64,000 bases of DNA from Pseudactinotalea suaedae (GTDB lineage: Bacteria > Actinomycetota > Actinomycetes > Actinomycetales > Beutenbergiaceae). The notes below the pieces were generated by a model, which was not told the DNA's origin, searched no databases, and saw only the letters and a program-made list of their open reading frames with translations. Location of the stretch: positions 248,001 through 312,000 of the forward strand of contig NZ_WNXY01000008.1 of assembly GCF_009733815.1 (NCBI RefSeq), written 5' to 3'. The position numbers were made by a program, and so were the translations under genes. Of this stretch, positions 50,204-58,531 are shown in pieces (position 1 is the stretch's first letter; each line of letters opens with the position of its first letter).

Positions 50204-50773
50204 ATGACCGAGACCGACACCGAGACCCCCGTCCCCGGCGGCGCGGAGAACGACGCCACGGACGCCGTCGCCGACAAGCCTGCGGGCGAGGGCGAGGACA
50301 CCAGCCGCCTCGAGGCCGAGGGCGACATCGCCGCGGACTACCTCGAGGAGCTTCTCGACATCGCCGACATCGACGGCGACATCGACATCGACATCGACCA
50401 CGGCCGCGCCGCCGTCGAGATCGTCAGCGAGGAAGACGGCGGCCGCGGGCTGCGGCGTCTCGTGGGTGACGACGGCGAGGTGCTCGACGCTCTTCAGGAG
50501 CTGACCCGGCTCGCGGTGCAGGCGCGGACCGGGGACCGGTCGCGCCTCATGCTCGACATCGCCGGCCACCGCCAGGCCCGGCGGAACGCCCTCACCGAGC
50601 TCGCCAACGAGGCGATCGCGCAGGTGCAGACGGGCAACCAGGACGTCAGCCTGCAGGCGATGAACCCGTTCGAGCGCAAGGTCGTCCACGACGCCGTCGC
50701 CGCCGCCGGTCTCGTCAGCGACTCCGAGGGTGTCGAGCCGAACCGCCGCGTGGTCATCCGCGCCCGGTCCTGA
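50204..50773 (+). CDS. jag: RNA-binding protein Jag/KhpB (KH and R3H domains)
   Basis: 189 residues from ATG 50204. An acidic N-terminus contains the repeat DIDGDIDIDIDHG, encoded by GACATC hexamers. The KH domain (about 45-115) has RLVGDDGEVLDALQELTRL, and the R3H domain (about 125-189) has MNPFERKVVHDAVA and NRRVVIR. It acts with KhpA as an RNA chaperone affecting cell elongation and division. It lies 8 nt after yidC. Confidence 0.94.
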   Translation: MTETDTETPVPGGAENDATDAVADKPAGEGEDTSRLEAEGDIAADYLEELLDIADIDGDIDIDIDHGRAAVEIVSEEDGGRGLRRLVGDDGEVLDALQELTRLAVQARTGDRSRLMLDIAGHRQARRNALTELANEAIAQVQTGNQDVSLQAMNPFERKVVHDAVAAAGLVSDSEGVEPNRRVVIRARS

Positions 50774-50787
50774 TCCCCAGGGCACCG

Positions 50788-51432
50788 ATGGGTGAGGTGA
50801 CCGAGCCGAGCGACGTCGTCGAGGACGACCCTCGGAGCAGGGAGATCCTCGGCCAGGGCTACGAGGGCGCCGCCGTCTTTGCGAGGATGCTCGCCGCCGA
50901 GGGTGAGCTCCGCGGGCTGATCGGCCCGCGGGAGCTGCCGCGGCTGTGGCGCCGCCACGTGGTCAACAGCGCCGCCGTGGCGCCCTACCTGCCGGAGTCG
51001 GGCTCCGTGATCGACGTCGGGTCCGGTGCGGGGCTGCCCGGCATCGTGCTCGCGCTGATGCGCCCCGACCTGCAGATCCACCTCGTGGAGCCGATGCAGC
51101 GCCGGGTGGCGTGGCTGACCGAGGTCGGCGAGCGGCTCGAGCTGGGCAACGTCGTCGTGCACGGCGAGCGTGCCGAGGACCTGCACGGCGAGCTGGTGGC
51201 CGAGGCCGTGACGGCGCGCGCGGTCGCGGCGCTCGACAAGCTCGCGCGCTGGACCATGCCGATGGTGCGCATGGGCGGGGCGCTGCTGGCGATGAAGGGC
51301 CAGCGCGCGGCCGAGGAGGTCACGCAGGCCGGCACGGTGCTCCGGGGCTTCGGTGTCACCTCGGTGACGGTCCACGACGTCGATCTCTACGACGACGGCG
51401 ACCTCACCCGGGTGGTCGAGGTCCGGCGGTAG
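50788..51432 (+). CDS. rsmG: 16S rRNA (guanine-527-N7)-methyltransferase RsmG
   Basis: 214 residues. The SAM-binding motif VIDVGSGAGLPGIVLAL (about 72-88) and RELPRLWRRHVVNS match GidB/RsmG. It methylates 16S rRNA near the streptomycin site. It is the last gene of the conserved run; in most actinobacteria parA and parB follow, but here a minus-strand methyltransferase gene lies 9 nt beyond the stop. Confidence 0.95.
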   Translation: MGEVTEPSDVVEDDPRSREILGQGYEGAAVFARMLAAEGELRGLIGPRELPRLWRRHVVNSAAVAPYLPESGSVIDVGSGAGLPGIVLALMRPDLQIHLVEPMQRRVAWLTEVGERLELGNVVVHGERAEDLHGELVAEAVTARAVAALDKLARWTMPMVRMGGALLAMKGQRAAEEVTQAGTVLRGFGVTSVTVHDVDLYDDGDLTRVVEVRR

Positions 51433-51441
51433 CCACCCCCG

Positions 51442-52482
51442 CTACCGCAGCAGCTGGTAGAACCGCCACAGGTCGTGCTCGATCGGCAGCACCTCGACGT
51501 CGGAGAAACCTGCCGCCGTCGCGTAGCCGCGCAGCGTCTCGGGGCGCATGACCGTGCCGGTCGCGACCGACCCGGGGTGCGACATCGAGTCGGGCAGGCA
51601 GATCAGCACCGACCAGCCGTAGAGCAGCTGCTCGATCTCGTCACCGCTGCCGGTGAAGGCGTCGGTGGTGCGCTCGTCCATGACGAGCACGACGCCGTCC
51701 TCCGCGGTGCGCGCACGCATCTCGCCCAGCAGCGGCACCGGATCCGACACGTCGTGGACGCACTCCAGCGCCATCGCCAGGTCGTAGCGCACCCCCTCGG
51801 GGAGTGTGGCGGGGTCGGTGTGGAAGGTGACACGATCGCTCACCCCGGCCTCCGCGGCGTGGTTGCGGGCGGCCTGGATCGAGGCGTCGTCGATGTCGAG
51901 GGCGTCGACGTGGGCGCTCGGCCACCGGGTCGCGACGGCGATGCTCGCCCAGCCCTCCCCGCACCCGACCTCGAGAACCCGGCCGCCGCCGTCGAGCCGG
52001 TCGCTGAGACCGGCCACGCTCGGGAGCCACTCCGCGGTGAGCGGCCCGAGGAACCAGGGCCGGTTGCCCGCGGCCTGAGCCGTCCGCATCAGCGGACCGT
52101 AGACCGACCACGGCACGCCGCCGCCGGTGCGGAACGCCGTCGTGATCGCCTCGGTCTGGGCGGCAGCGGCGGTCATGAGATCGGCGAGCGGTGCCAGATA
52201 CGTGAGGTCGCCGGCGTCGACCAGCACCGGCGCGTGCTCGGCCGGCAGAGCGAAGGTGCCGTCGCGGTGCTCGAGGATCCCTGCCACCGACTGCTGCTCG
52301 AGCCACTCGCGCGCGTACCGGGGTGCGATGCCTGCCAGCTCGGCGAGCTGGTCGGGTGCGAGCGGGCCGCGGTCGTGCAGCACGCGGTACAGCCCGAGCT
52401 GGTGACCGATCGAGATCGTGACGACGTCGATCAGACCGAGCGCGGAGGCGACGAGACGGTCGGCGAGGTGGGCGGTGTCCAT
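51442..52482 (-). CDS. SAM-dependent methyltransferase with N-terminal winged helix
   Basis: 346 residues. The N-terminal winged-helix-like domain (about 10-95) has GLYRVLHDRGPLAPDQLAEL, and the Rossmann methyltransferase domain has VLEVGCGEGWASIAVA near 170. This two-part layout resembles small-molecule O-methyltransferases and the Rv2258c group of actinobacteria. The substrate is unknown. It is convergent with rsmG and divergent from a GNAT gene. Confidence 0.85.
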   Translation of the reverse strand: MDTAHLADRLVASALGLIDVVTISIGHQLGLYRVLHDRGPLAPDQLAELAGIAPRYAREWLEQQSVAGILEHRDGTFALPAEHAPVLVDAGDLTYLAPLADLMTAAAAQTEAITTAFRTGGGVPWSVYGPLMRTAQAAGNRPWFLGPLTAEWLPSVAGLSDRLDGGGRVLEVGCGEGWASIAVATRWPSAHVDALDIDDASIQAARNHAAEAGVSDRVTFHTDPATLPEGVRYDLAMALECVHDVSDPVPLLGEMRARTAEDGVVLVMDERTTDAFTGSGDEIEQLLYGWSVLICLPDSMSHPGSVATGTVMRPETLRGYATAAGFSDVEVLPIEHDLWRFYQLLR

Positions 52483-52606
52483 GACGGTCCTCAGGTCCGA
52501 GGGTGCTCGGACGTCGGCGTCCGGAGGCAGCTCGCGGGGGGCGGCGCGGGCGTGGACACGCTACGCCTGCGACACCGGCTTCCGCATCGTCAATAGCGCA
52601 ACCCGT

Positions 52607-52629
52607 CAGGTAACGGCGGCAGTAACCTG
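52607..52629. promoter_or_regulatory. Small palindrome before the GNAT start
   Basis: CAGGTAAC (52607-52614) and GTAACCTG (52622-52629) are inverted with one mismatch and end 3 nt before the GTG start. This could be an operator or a hairpin that hides the start. No Shine-Dalgarno sequence is evident. Confidence 0.35.
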
Positions 52630-52631
52630 CC

Positions 52632-53129
52632 GTGGTGAGCCTCTTGCTCCGTCCCGCCACGGCCGCCGATGTCGACGCCGTCGCCCGCATCTGGGGTGAG
52701 GGCTGGCCGGACGGCCACCTCGGCCACGTCCCGGACGCGCTCGTGGCCGTTCGCACGCCGGACAGCTTCGCGGCGCGGGTGCGGGTGGCCGACAGCCTCG
52801 TCGCGGAGCTCGACGGCGTCGTTGTGGGGTTCACGATGCTGGCCGCCGACGAGGTCGAGCAGGTCTACGTCGACCGCTCGGCGCGGGGTGGTGGGGTCGC
52901 CGGGCGGTTGCTCGCTGCCGCGGCCGACCGCGTCGCCGCTGCCGGGCACGAGAGCGCGTGGCTCGCCGTCGTGCCGGGCAACGCGCGCGCCCGTCGGTTC
53001 TACGAGCGGGAGGGCTGGACCGACGAAGGCGCGTTCACGCATGCCGTGCCTGTGCCCGGTGGCACGGTCGACGTGCTCTGCCACCGCCTCACGCTCGCGC
53101 TGCCGCGGCCCGGTCAGCGCGAGCGGTGA
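52632..53129 (+). CDS. GNAT family N-acetyltransferase
   Basis: 165 residues from GTG 52632 (GTG 52635 also possible). The acetyl-CoA loop is RSARGGGVAGRLL near 85 and the late motif is NARARRFYEREGW near 120. It transfers acetyl groups to an unknown amine. It is convergent with the GntR gene, overlapping it by 16 nt at the 3' ends. Confidence 0.88.
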   Translation: MVSLLLRPATAADVDAVARIWGEGWPDGHLGHVPDALVAVRTPDSFAARVRVADSLVAELDGVVVGFTMLAADEVEQVYVDRSARGGGVAGRLLAAAADRVAAAGHESAWLAVVPGNARARRFYEREGWTDEGAFTHAVPVPGGTVDVLCHRLTLALPRPGQRER

Positions 53130-53863
53130 CGCCGCGCGGTCGGGATCTCGGAACGGTGGGGCAGGTCGAGCTGTGACAGCCGCGTGTAGGCACCGCTGAG
53201 GTGACTCGCGGCCGCGGCGCGTGCGTGCGCCGGGTCGCCGCTGCAGAGCGCATCCCGCAGCTGGTTGTGCTCGGGGAACCCGACGGTGGGGAAGTCGGGG
53301 AAGTTGACGTTGCGGGTGTAGAGGAAGAACGAGACCTGGCTGCGGATCGAGCGCCACACCCGGCGCAGGCGCTCGTGGTCGGCGGCCTCGTACATGACGT
53401 CGTGGAACGAGAGGTCCAGGCGGACCGCCTCCTGCGGCTCCACCGACCCCGAGGTGACCTTCATCGCGGCGAGGATGCGGTCGAGCTCGGCGATGTGCTC
53501 GGCCGTCATCCGGGTGGCCGCGCGCTCGGCGGCCAGCACCTCGATGGCCTCCCGCAACGTGTGGACCTCATCGACGTCCTCGGTGGTGAGCACCGACACG
53601 AACGCCCCGCGGTGGCGGCGGATCTCGATCGCGCCCTCCGCCTCGAGCATCGCGAGCGCCTCGCGGATGGGCCCCCGGCTGACGTCGAGCTCCTCGGCGA
53701 GCTCGGTCTCGCGCAGATGCTCGCCGGGGGCGAGCAGCCCGGTCGCCAGGCGGTCGCGCAGGACCTGCACCACATACTCCGACAGGGACGTGCGCGGTGG
53801 CCCGTCGGCACTGCTGATCACTGGCTCCACCGAGCGCTCCCCCTCTGTGTCGGACTGGTTCAT
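53114..53863 (-). CDS. GntR-family regulator, FCD (FadR) subfamily
   Basis: 249 residues from ATG 53863. The GntR winged helix (about 25-95) has LAPGEHLRETELAEELDVSRGPIREAL, shown here in parts, and the FCD ligand domain (about 105-235) has the metal-binding histidine pattern LDLSFHDVMYEA. FCD regulators usually sense a sugar acid or other metabolite of the operon they control. It is divergent from the GH39-like gene, so it probably regulates the locus. Longer upstream starts would read into the operator region. Confidence 0.88.
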   Translation of the reverse strand: MNQSDTEGERSVEPVISSADGPPRTSLSEYVVQVLRDRLATGLLAPGEHLRETELAEELDVSRGPIREALAMLEAEGAIEIRRHRGAFVSVLTTEDVDEVHTLREAIEVLAAERAATRMTAEHIAELDRILAAMKVTSGSVEPQEAVRLDLSFHDVMYEAADHERLRRVWRSIRSQVSFFLYTRNVNFPDFPTVGFPEHNQLRDALCSGDPAHARAAAASHLSGAYTRLSQLDLPHRSEIPTARRHRSR

Positions 53864-53944
53864 GGTGCCGGGCACCGACCGTTCTGGCCAGTGGCGGCGC
53901 CCCTGGATTCCCAGAGTAACCGCGAGTGTAGATCGCCGACAGCA

Positions 53945-53992
53945 AACTGTTGACAATCTGCAAGCGACGTGGAAAGTTAACGCTCACATCGG
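53945..53992. promoter_or_regulatory. Candidate promoter and operators upstream of the GH39-like gene
   Basis: TTGACA (53950-53955) is a plausible -35 and sits inside ACTGTTGACAATCT, similar to FadR-type GntR sites. GTTAACGCTCACAT (53976-53989) looks like a LacI-family half-site common before actinobacterial sugar genes. Both are by-eye assignments. Confidence 0.45.
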
Positions 53993-54029
53993 CACCCCGT
54001 GCCCAGACACCTCGAAGGAGAGGCCGAAC

Positions 54030-55763
54030 GTGACTTCGTCCACGTCCGTCAACCCCGGCATCGCGAACGACAGGAAGTCGGCGTTCCCGCGCTCGGCTCC
54101 GAGCGATCCCAGCGCCCCCCATGTCCGCACCGCACGCGTGAGCGTGGACGCCGGTGCTGATCGCGGCCCGCTCGCGCGGCTGTGGGAGAGCGTCGGCTTC
54201 GACGAGATCAACTGGACCTACACCGCGACCGGACGGGCGCTGCTGCGCTCCTTCGGCGAGCTCACCGACACCGGCTACCACGTGCGGCCGCACTACGTGT
54301 TCTGCTCCGGGAACGGCTTCGGGGTCCCGCACTGGGGCAACGGGAACGTCTACCACGAGGACGCCGACGGCAACCCGTACTACGACTTCACGATCGTCGA
54401 CCAGGTGTACGACGCGATCGTCGAGGCGGGTCACCACGTGCTCGTGGAGCTGGCCTTCACGCCGCGGGCGCTGCTGCCCGAGGAGGCCGACGAGTACACG
54501 GTGCCCTCCAGCCCCACGACCTACTCGGCGTACGAGCACGGAGCGTGGTCGTACCCGCCGAAGGACTACGAGCGCTGGGGCGGTCTGGTGGCCGCGCTCG
54601 TCCAGCACTCCGTCGAGCGCTACGGGCTCGACGAGGTGCAGACGTGGCAGTGGGAGCTGTGGAACGAGCCGGACATCTTCTACTGGCGCGGCACCCCGGA
54701 GCAGTTCTACGAGCTCTACTCGGTGACGGCGCGCGCGGTGCGTTCGGTGATCCCCGACGCCAAGGTGGGCGGGCCGGCGGTGACCGGTGCCGGCGTGGAC
54801 TTCATGCGCGGCTTCCTGGCGCACACGCTCGCCCACGGCGACCCGATCGACTTCGTCTCGTTCCACACCAAGGGCTCGGCGTTCACGCCGTGGCGCGAGT
54901 ACGGCCCCACCGGCGGCGGTCCCTCGGAGAAGCAGAACCCCTCCACGCACAAGATGCTCTTCGAGGTGCGCCGGCTGCTGCGTGTGGTCGAGGAGTTCCC
55001 CGAGTACCACGACCTGCCGGCGCTGGTCGACGAGTGCGACGCCGGCGTGCCCGCGCACTACGGGTTCTACGACAACGCGAACTTCGCCTTCCAGAACACC
55101 GAGTACTACCCGGTGTTCCAGGTGAAGCTGATGAAGAAGCTGCTCGACCTCAACGAGGCCGAGACCGTGCAGATCGAGCAGGCCACCTCGTGGAGCTGGT
55201 ACTTCGAGGGCGAGCGGTACTTCGAGGGCACGCGCGCCTTCCTCACCGCCGGCGGTATCGAGAAGCCGCTGCTCAACGCCTACCGGGCGCTGGCCCACCT
55301 GGGCCCGAACCGCATCGAGGCCACCTCGGACGCGGCGCACCCCGTGAGCGCGCTCGACGACGCGATCGCCACGGGCGCGAGCATGCCGGAGGAGGTCGAC
55401 GTGCTGGCGTCCCGGTCCGAGGAGGGCGCCGTCTCCGTGCTCGTCTGGCGCCACACCGACGACCAGTACCAGGTGGACGAGGAGTCCGCCGTGGTGACGG
55501 TCTCGATCACCGGGCTCACCGACGGCGAGCACGTGCTGCGCCACCACCGGATCGATGCCGACCACAGCAACGCCCACACGGTCTGGGCCTCGCTCGGGTC
55601 GCCGCAGCTCCCCACCGAGGAGCAGCTGGCCGAGATCAAGGCGCGTCAGGGGCTCGAGGAGCTCGAGGCCGAGCAGCGGGTCTCGGTGACCGGCGGCACG
55701 CTCGAGCTGACCGTCGACCTGCCGCTGCCCGCGGTGTCGTTGCTCACGGTGGAGCCGGCCTGA
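54030..55763 (+). CDS. GH39-like glycoside hydrolase (beta-xylosidase type)
   Basis: 577 residues from GTG 54030, after GAAGGAGAGG. A TIM barrel with the acid/base Glu213 in ELWNEPDIFYW and the likely nucleophile Glu335 in LVDECDAG. The 122-residue spacing is close to that in characterised GH39 xylosidases. FVSFHTKG and SWSWYFEGERYF fit the family, and a beta-sandwich C-terminus follows. No signal peptide is visible, so it probably acts on imported oligosaccharides. The stop overlaps the AKR start by one base (TGATG). Substrate is inferred only. Confidence 0.82.
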   Translation: MTSSTSVNPGIANDRKSAFPRSAPSDPSAPHVRTARVSVDAGADRGPLARLWESVGFDEINWTYTATGRALLRSFGELTDTGYHVRPHYVFCSGNGFGVPHWGNGNVYHEDADGNPYYDFTIVDQVYDAIVEAGHHVLVELAFTPRALLPEEADEYTVPSSPTTYSAYEHGAWSYPPKDYERWGGLVAALVQHSVERYGLDEVQTWQWELWNEPDIFYWRGTPEQFYELYSVTARAVRSVIPDAKVGGPAVTGAGVDFMRGFLAHTLAHGDPIDFVSFHTKGSAFTPWREYGPTGGGPSEKQNPSTHKMLFEVRRLLRVVEEFPEYHDLPALVDECDAGVPAHYGFYDNANFAFQNTEYYPVFQVKLMKKLLDLNEAETVQIEQATSWSWYFEGERYFEGTRAFLTAGGIEKPLLNAYRALAHLGPNRIEATSDAAHPVSALDDAIATGASMPEEVDVLASRSEEGAVSVLVWRHTDDQYQVDEESAVVTVSITGLTDGEHVLRHHRIDADHSNAHTVWASLGSPQLPTEEQLAEIKARQGLEELEAEQRVSVTGGTLELTVDLPLPAVSLLTVEPA

Positions 55764-56605
55764 TGACCCGTCTGGAGACCACCGTGACCCTGCGGGGTGG
55801 CGCCGAGATCCCGCAGGTCGGGCTCGGGGTGTTCCAGGTGCCGCCGGAGCAGGCGCAGCAGGTGGTGGAGGAGGCGTTGGCGGTGGGCTACCGCCACGTC
55901 GACACCGCCGCGGCCTACGTCAACGAGTCCGGGGTCGGGGCGGGGCTGCGCGCCGCCGGCGTGCCCCGTGAGGAGGTGTTCGTCACCAGCAAGCTCCGCA
56001 ACGGGGACCAGGGGTACGACGCCACGCTGCGGGCCTATGACGACACCCTCGAACGACTGGGCGTCGACGCGCTCGACCTGTACCTGATCCACTGGCCGAA
56101 CCCGGCAGCCGGGCTCTGGCAGGACAGCTGGCGTGCGCTCGAGACGCTGCTCGAGTCCTCGCGCGTGCGAGCGATCGGGGTCTCCAACTTCCTGGTGGAG
56201 CACCTGCAGGAGCTGGCGTCGTTCGCGACGCACCTCCCCGCCGTCAACCAGATCGAGGTCCACCCGGCGTTCCAGCAGCGCGAGGTGATCGCCGAGTGCG
56301 AGCGGCGAGAGATCGTCGTCGAGGCCTACTCACCGCTGGGTCAGGGTGCCGCTCTCGAGAGCTCGGTGGTCCGCGAGATCGCCACGGCGCACGAGGTGAC
56401 CCCCGCGCAGGTGGTGCTGGCCTGGCACGTGCAGCAGGGTCGCGTGGTCATCCCCAAGACCACCTCCCGCGAGCGGATGGTCAGCAACGCTGACCTCGGC
56501 GGGCTCGACCTCGGTGCCGAGGAGCTGCGCGCGATCGACTTTCTCGAGACCGGCGAGCGGCTCGGCAACGACCCTCGCACGTTCGCCCTGTCCCAGATCC
56601 GCTGA
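55763..56605 (+). CDS. Aldo/keto reductase
   Basis: 280 residues of the AKR5 type. The catalytic tetrad region is visible: HVDTAAAYVNE (Asp and Tyr), VTSKL (Lys) and LIHWPNP (His). The NADPH-binding IPKTTSRERMVSN is near the C-terminus. It reduces aldehydes or ketoses, perhaps a sugar released by the upstream glycosidase. It is translationally coupled to the GH39-like gene and 23 nt before the permease gene. Confidence 0.92.
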   Translation: MTRLETTVTLRGGAEIPQVGLGVFQVPPEQAQQVVEEALAVGYRHVDTAAAYVNESGVGAGLRAAGVPREEVFVTSKLRNGDQGYDATLRAYDDTLERLGVDALDLYLIHWPNPAAGLWQDSWRALETLLESSRVRAIGVSNFLVEHLQELASFATHLPAVNQIEVHPAFQQREVIAECERREIVVEAYSPLGQGAALESSVVREIATAHEVTPAQVVLAWHVQQGRVVIPKTTSRERMVSNADLGGLDLGAEELRAIDFLETGERLGNDPRTFALSQIR

Positions 56606-56628
56606 CCCCAGACCGAGGAGGAAGCTCG

Positions 56629-57624
56629 ATGGCGAGTCCATCCTTGATCGCCGACGCGGCGACCGGGAAGGCCGTGGGTAAGACCGGCCGCGCCCGTTCC
56701 CGCCGTGCCGAGCAACGTCCCGGGCAGCGCGCCCGGGAGCGCCGCAGGAACCTGTGGATCTACGTGTTCCTGCTGCCCACGTTCGTGCTGTACGGCATGT
56801 ACACGCTCTACCCGATGGTCGCCAGCTACTGGTACTCGCTGGTGCGGTGGAACGGTTTCACGGCCGACCAGCAGTTCGTGGGGCTGGACAACTACGAGAA
56901 GGTCTTCGCCGACCCGCAGTTCTGGAACTCGGTCAAGGTCACGCTCGTCTTCATGCTGATCGTGGCGCCGCTGCGGGTGTTCGGCGCGTTCGCGCTGGCG
57001 ATCCTGCTCAACTCCCCGAGGCTGCCGTTCACCGGGTTCTTCCGCACCGTGTACTTCATCCCGGTCGTGACCACGACGGCGATCGTCGGCGTGGTGATGC
57101 GCTTCATCTTCGACCCGGCCAGCGGCCCGGTCGCCGGGGTGCTGAGCCTGTTCGGTGCCGGCCCGGTGGACCTGCTCGGTTCGTCGTCGACGGCGTTGTG
57201 GACGGCGGGCATCGTCTATGTCTGGAAGTTCTTCGGCATCACGCTGATCTACTGGTTGGCCGCGCTGCAGACCATCCCCAAGGATCTGTACGAGGCAGCG
57301 CGGATCGACGGCGCGGGACCGTTCGGCGTGTTCCGGTACATCACGCTGCCGATGCTGATCCCGTTCCTGCTGATCATCTCGGTGCTCACGGTCGAGGACT
57401 GCTTCCACGCCTTCGACCTGATGCAGACGATGACCGCCGGTGGCCCGTTCTTCAGCACCGAGATCGTGGAGATCTACATCTACCGGTTCGCCTTCGCCGC
57501 CTCGATCCCCCAGCTGGGGCACGCGTCGGCGGCAGCGGTCCTGTTCGGGCTGCTGGTGCTGGTCGTGGTCATGCTCCAGGCGTGGGCCACGGTGGCCTCC
57601 CGACGGTCGGCGGCGAGGATATGA
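56629..57624 (+). CDS. ABC sugar transporter permease 1 (CUT1, MalF-like)
   Basis: 331 residues. A basic N-terminus (1-40) is followed by six transmembrane helices and the EAA loop motif YEAARIDGAGPFGVFRYI, the contact for the ATPase. CUT1 permeases import mono- and oligosaccharides. No ATPase gene is in the cluster, as is common where a shared MsmK/MsiK subunit is used. AGGAGG lies upstream, and the stop overlaps the second permease start. Confidence 0.93.
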   Translation: MASPSLIADAATGKAVGKTGRARSRRAEQRPGQRARERRRNLWIYVFLLPTFVLYGMYTLYPMVASYWYSLVRWNGFTADQQFVGLDNYEKVFADPQFWNSVKVTLVFMLIVAPLRVFGAFALAILLNSPRLPFTGFFRTVYFIPVVTTTAIVGVVMRFIFDPASGPVAGVLSLFGAGPVDLLGSSSTALWTAGIVYVWKFFGITLIYWLAALQTIPKDLYEAARIDGAGPFGVFRYITLPMLIPFLLIISVLTVEDCFHAFDLMQTMTAGGPFFSTEIVEIYIYRFAFAASIPQLGHASAAAVLFGLLVLVVVMLQAWATVASRRSAARI

Positions 57625-58484
57625 GCGCCACGACGACGCAGCGTCCCCGCGCCCGGGTGTCGCGGCGTGCGAGCTGGTGGCTGCTGGCCCTGGTGCTGCT
57701 CCTGATCGCGTTCGTCTGGGTGTACCCGTTCCTGTGGATGGCCTCGGCGTCGCTGAAGACCTCCGGCGAGGTGTTCTCGGGCGGGCTCAGCCTGATCCCG
57801 GAGATCCTGCAGTGGGAGAACTACGCCCGGGCCTGGGAGGACGGCAACTTCAAGGTCTACGTCCTCAACACGGTGATCGTCACGGTCGCGACCGTGGTCA
57901 TCGTGGTGGCCCGCTGCGCGCTGGCCGGCTACGTGCTCGGGCGCTACAAGTTCCCCGGCTCCCGGGTCATCATCGCGATCCTGGTGGCCACGCTGTTCGT
58001 GCCCACCGGGTACACGATCATCCCGATCGTCAAGCTCTCGCTCGAGCTCGGTCTGCTCGACCAGCACAGCGGCATGATCCTGGCGCTGGCCGGCGGTGCC
58101 AACGTGGCATCGATCCTCATCTACGCCGGGTACTTCCGCGGCATGCCGGCTGAGCTCGAGGAAGCAGCGATCGTGGACGGCGCGGGATTCTTCCGCACCT
58201 TCTTCCGGATCATGCTGCCGCTGTCGATGCCGGTCACGGCCACGGTGGCGATCCTGACGTTCCTGTTCACGTGGAACGCGTTCTTCCTGCCCCTGGTGTT
58301 CTCCTTCAGCAACCCGGCACTGCGCACCGTGAGCGTGGGCATGCAGGCGTTCGTGGGCGAGAACTCCACCGACTGGCCCGGCATGGCCGCAGCTGGGGTC
58401 ATCTCCATGCTGCCGATCGTCGTGCTCTACGCCTTCATGCAGCGCTACTTCGTCGAAGGCATCGCCGGCGCCGTCAAGTCCTGA
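57621..58484 (+). CDS. ABC sugar transporter permease 2 (CUT1, MalG-like)
   Basis: 287 residues with six transmembrane helices and the EAA motif LEEAAIVDGAGFFRTFFRI. It begins within the stop of permease 1 (ATGA overlap) and is the second half of the channel. The usual MalG-type ending is present (MQRYFVEGIAGAVKS). Confidence 0.93.
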   Translation: MSATTTQRPRARVSRRASWWLLALVLLLIAFVWVYPFLWMASASLKTSGEVFSGGLSLIPEILQWENYARAWEDGNFKVYVLNTVIVTVATVVIVVARCALAGYVLGRYKFPGSRVIIAILVATLFVPTGYTIIPIVKLSLELGLLDQHSGMILALAGGANVASILIYAGYFRGMPAELEEAAIVDGAGFFRTFFRIMLPLSMPVTATVAILTFLFTWNAFFLPLVFSFSNPALRTVSVGMQAFVGENSTDWPGMAAAGVISMLPIVVLYAFMQRYFVEGIAGAVKS

Positions 58485-58531
58485 CAGCCCCGTCCCCCAT
58501 CACCCACCCGGAACTCAACGAGGAGATCGAG

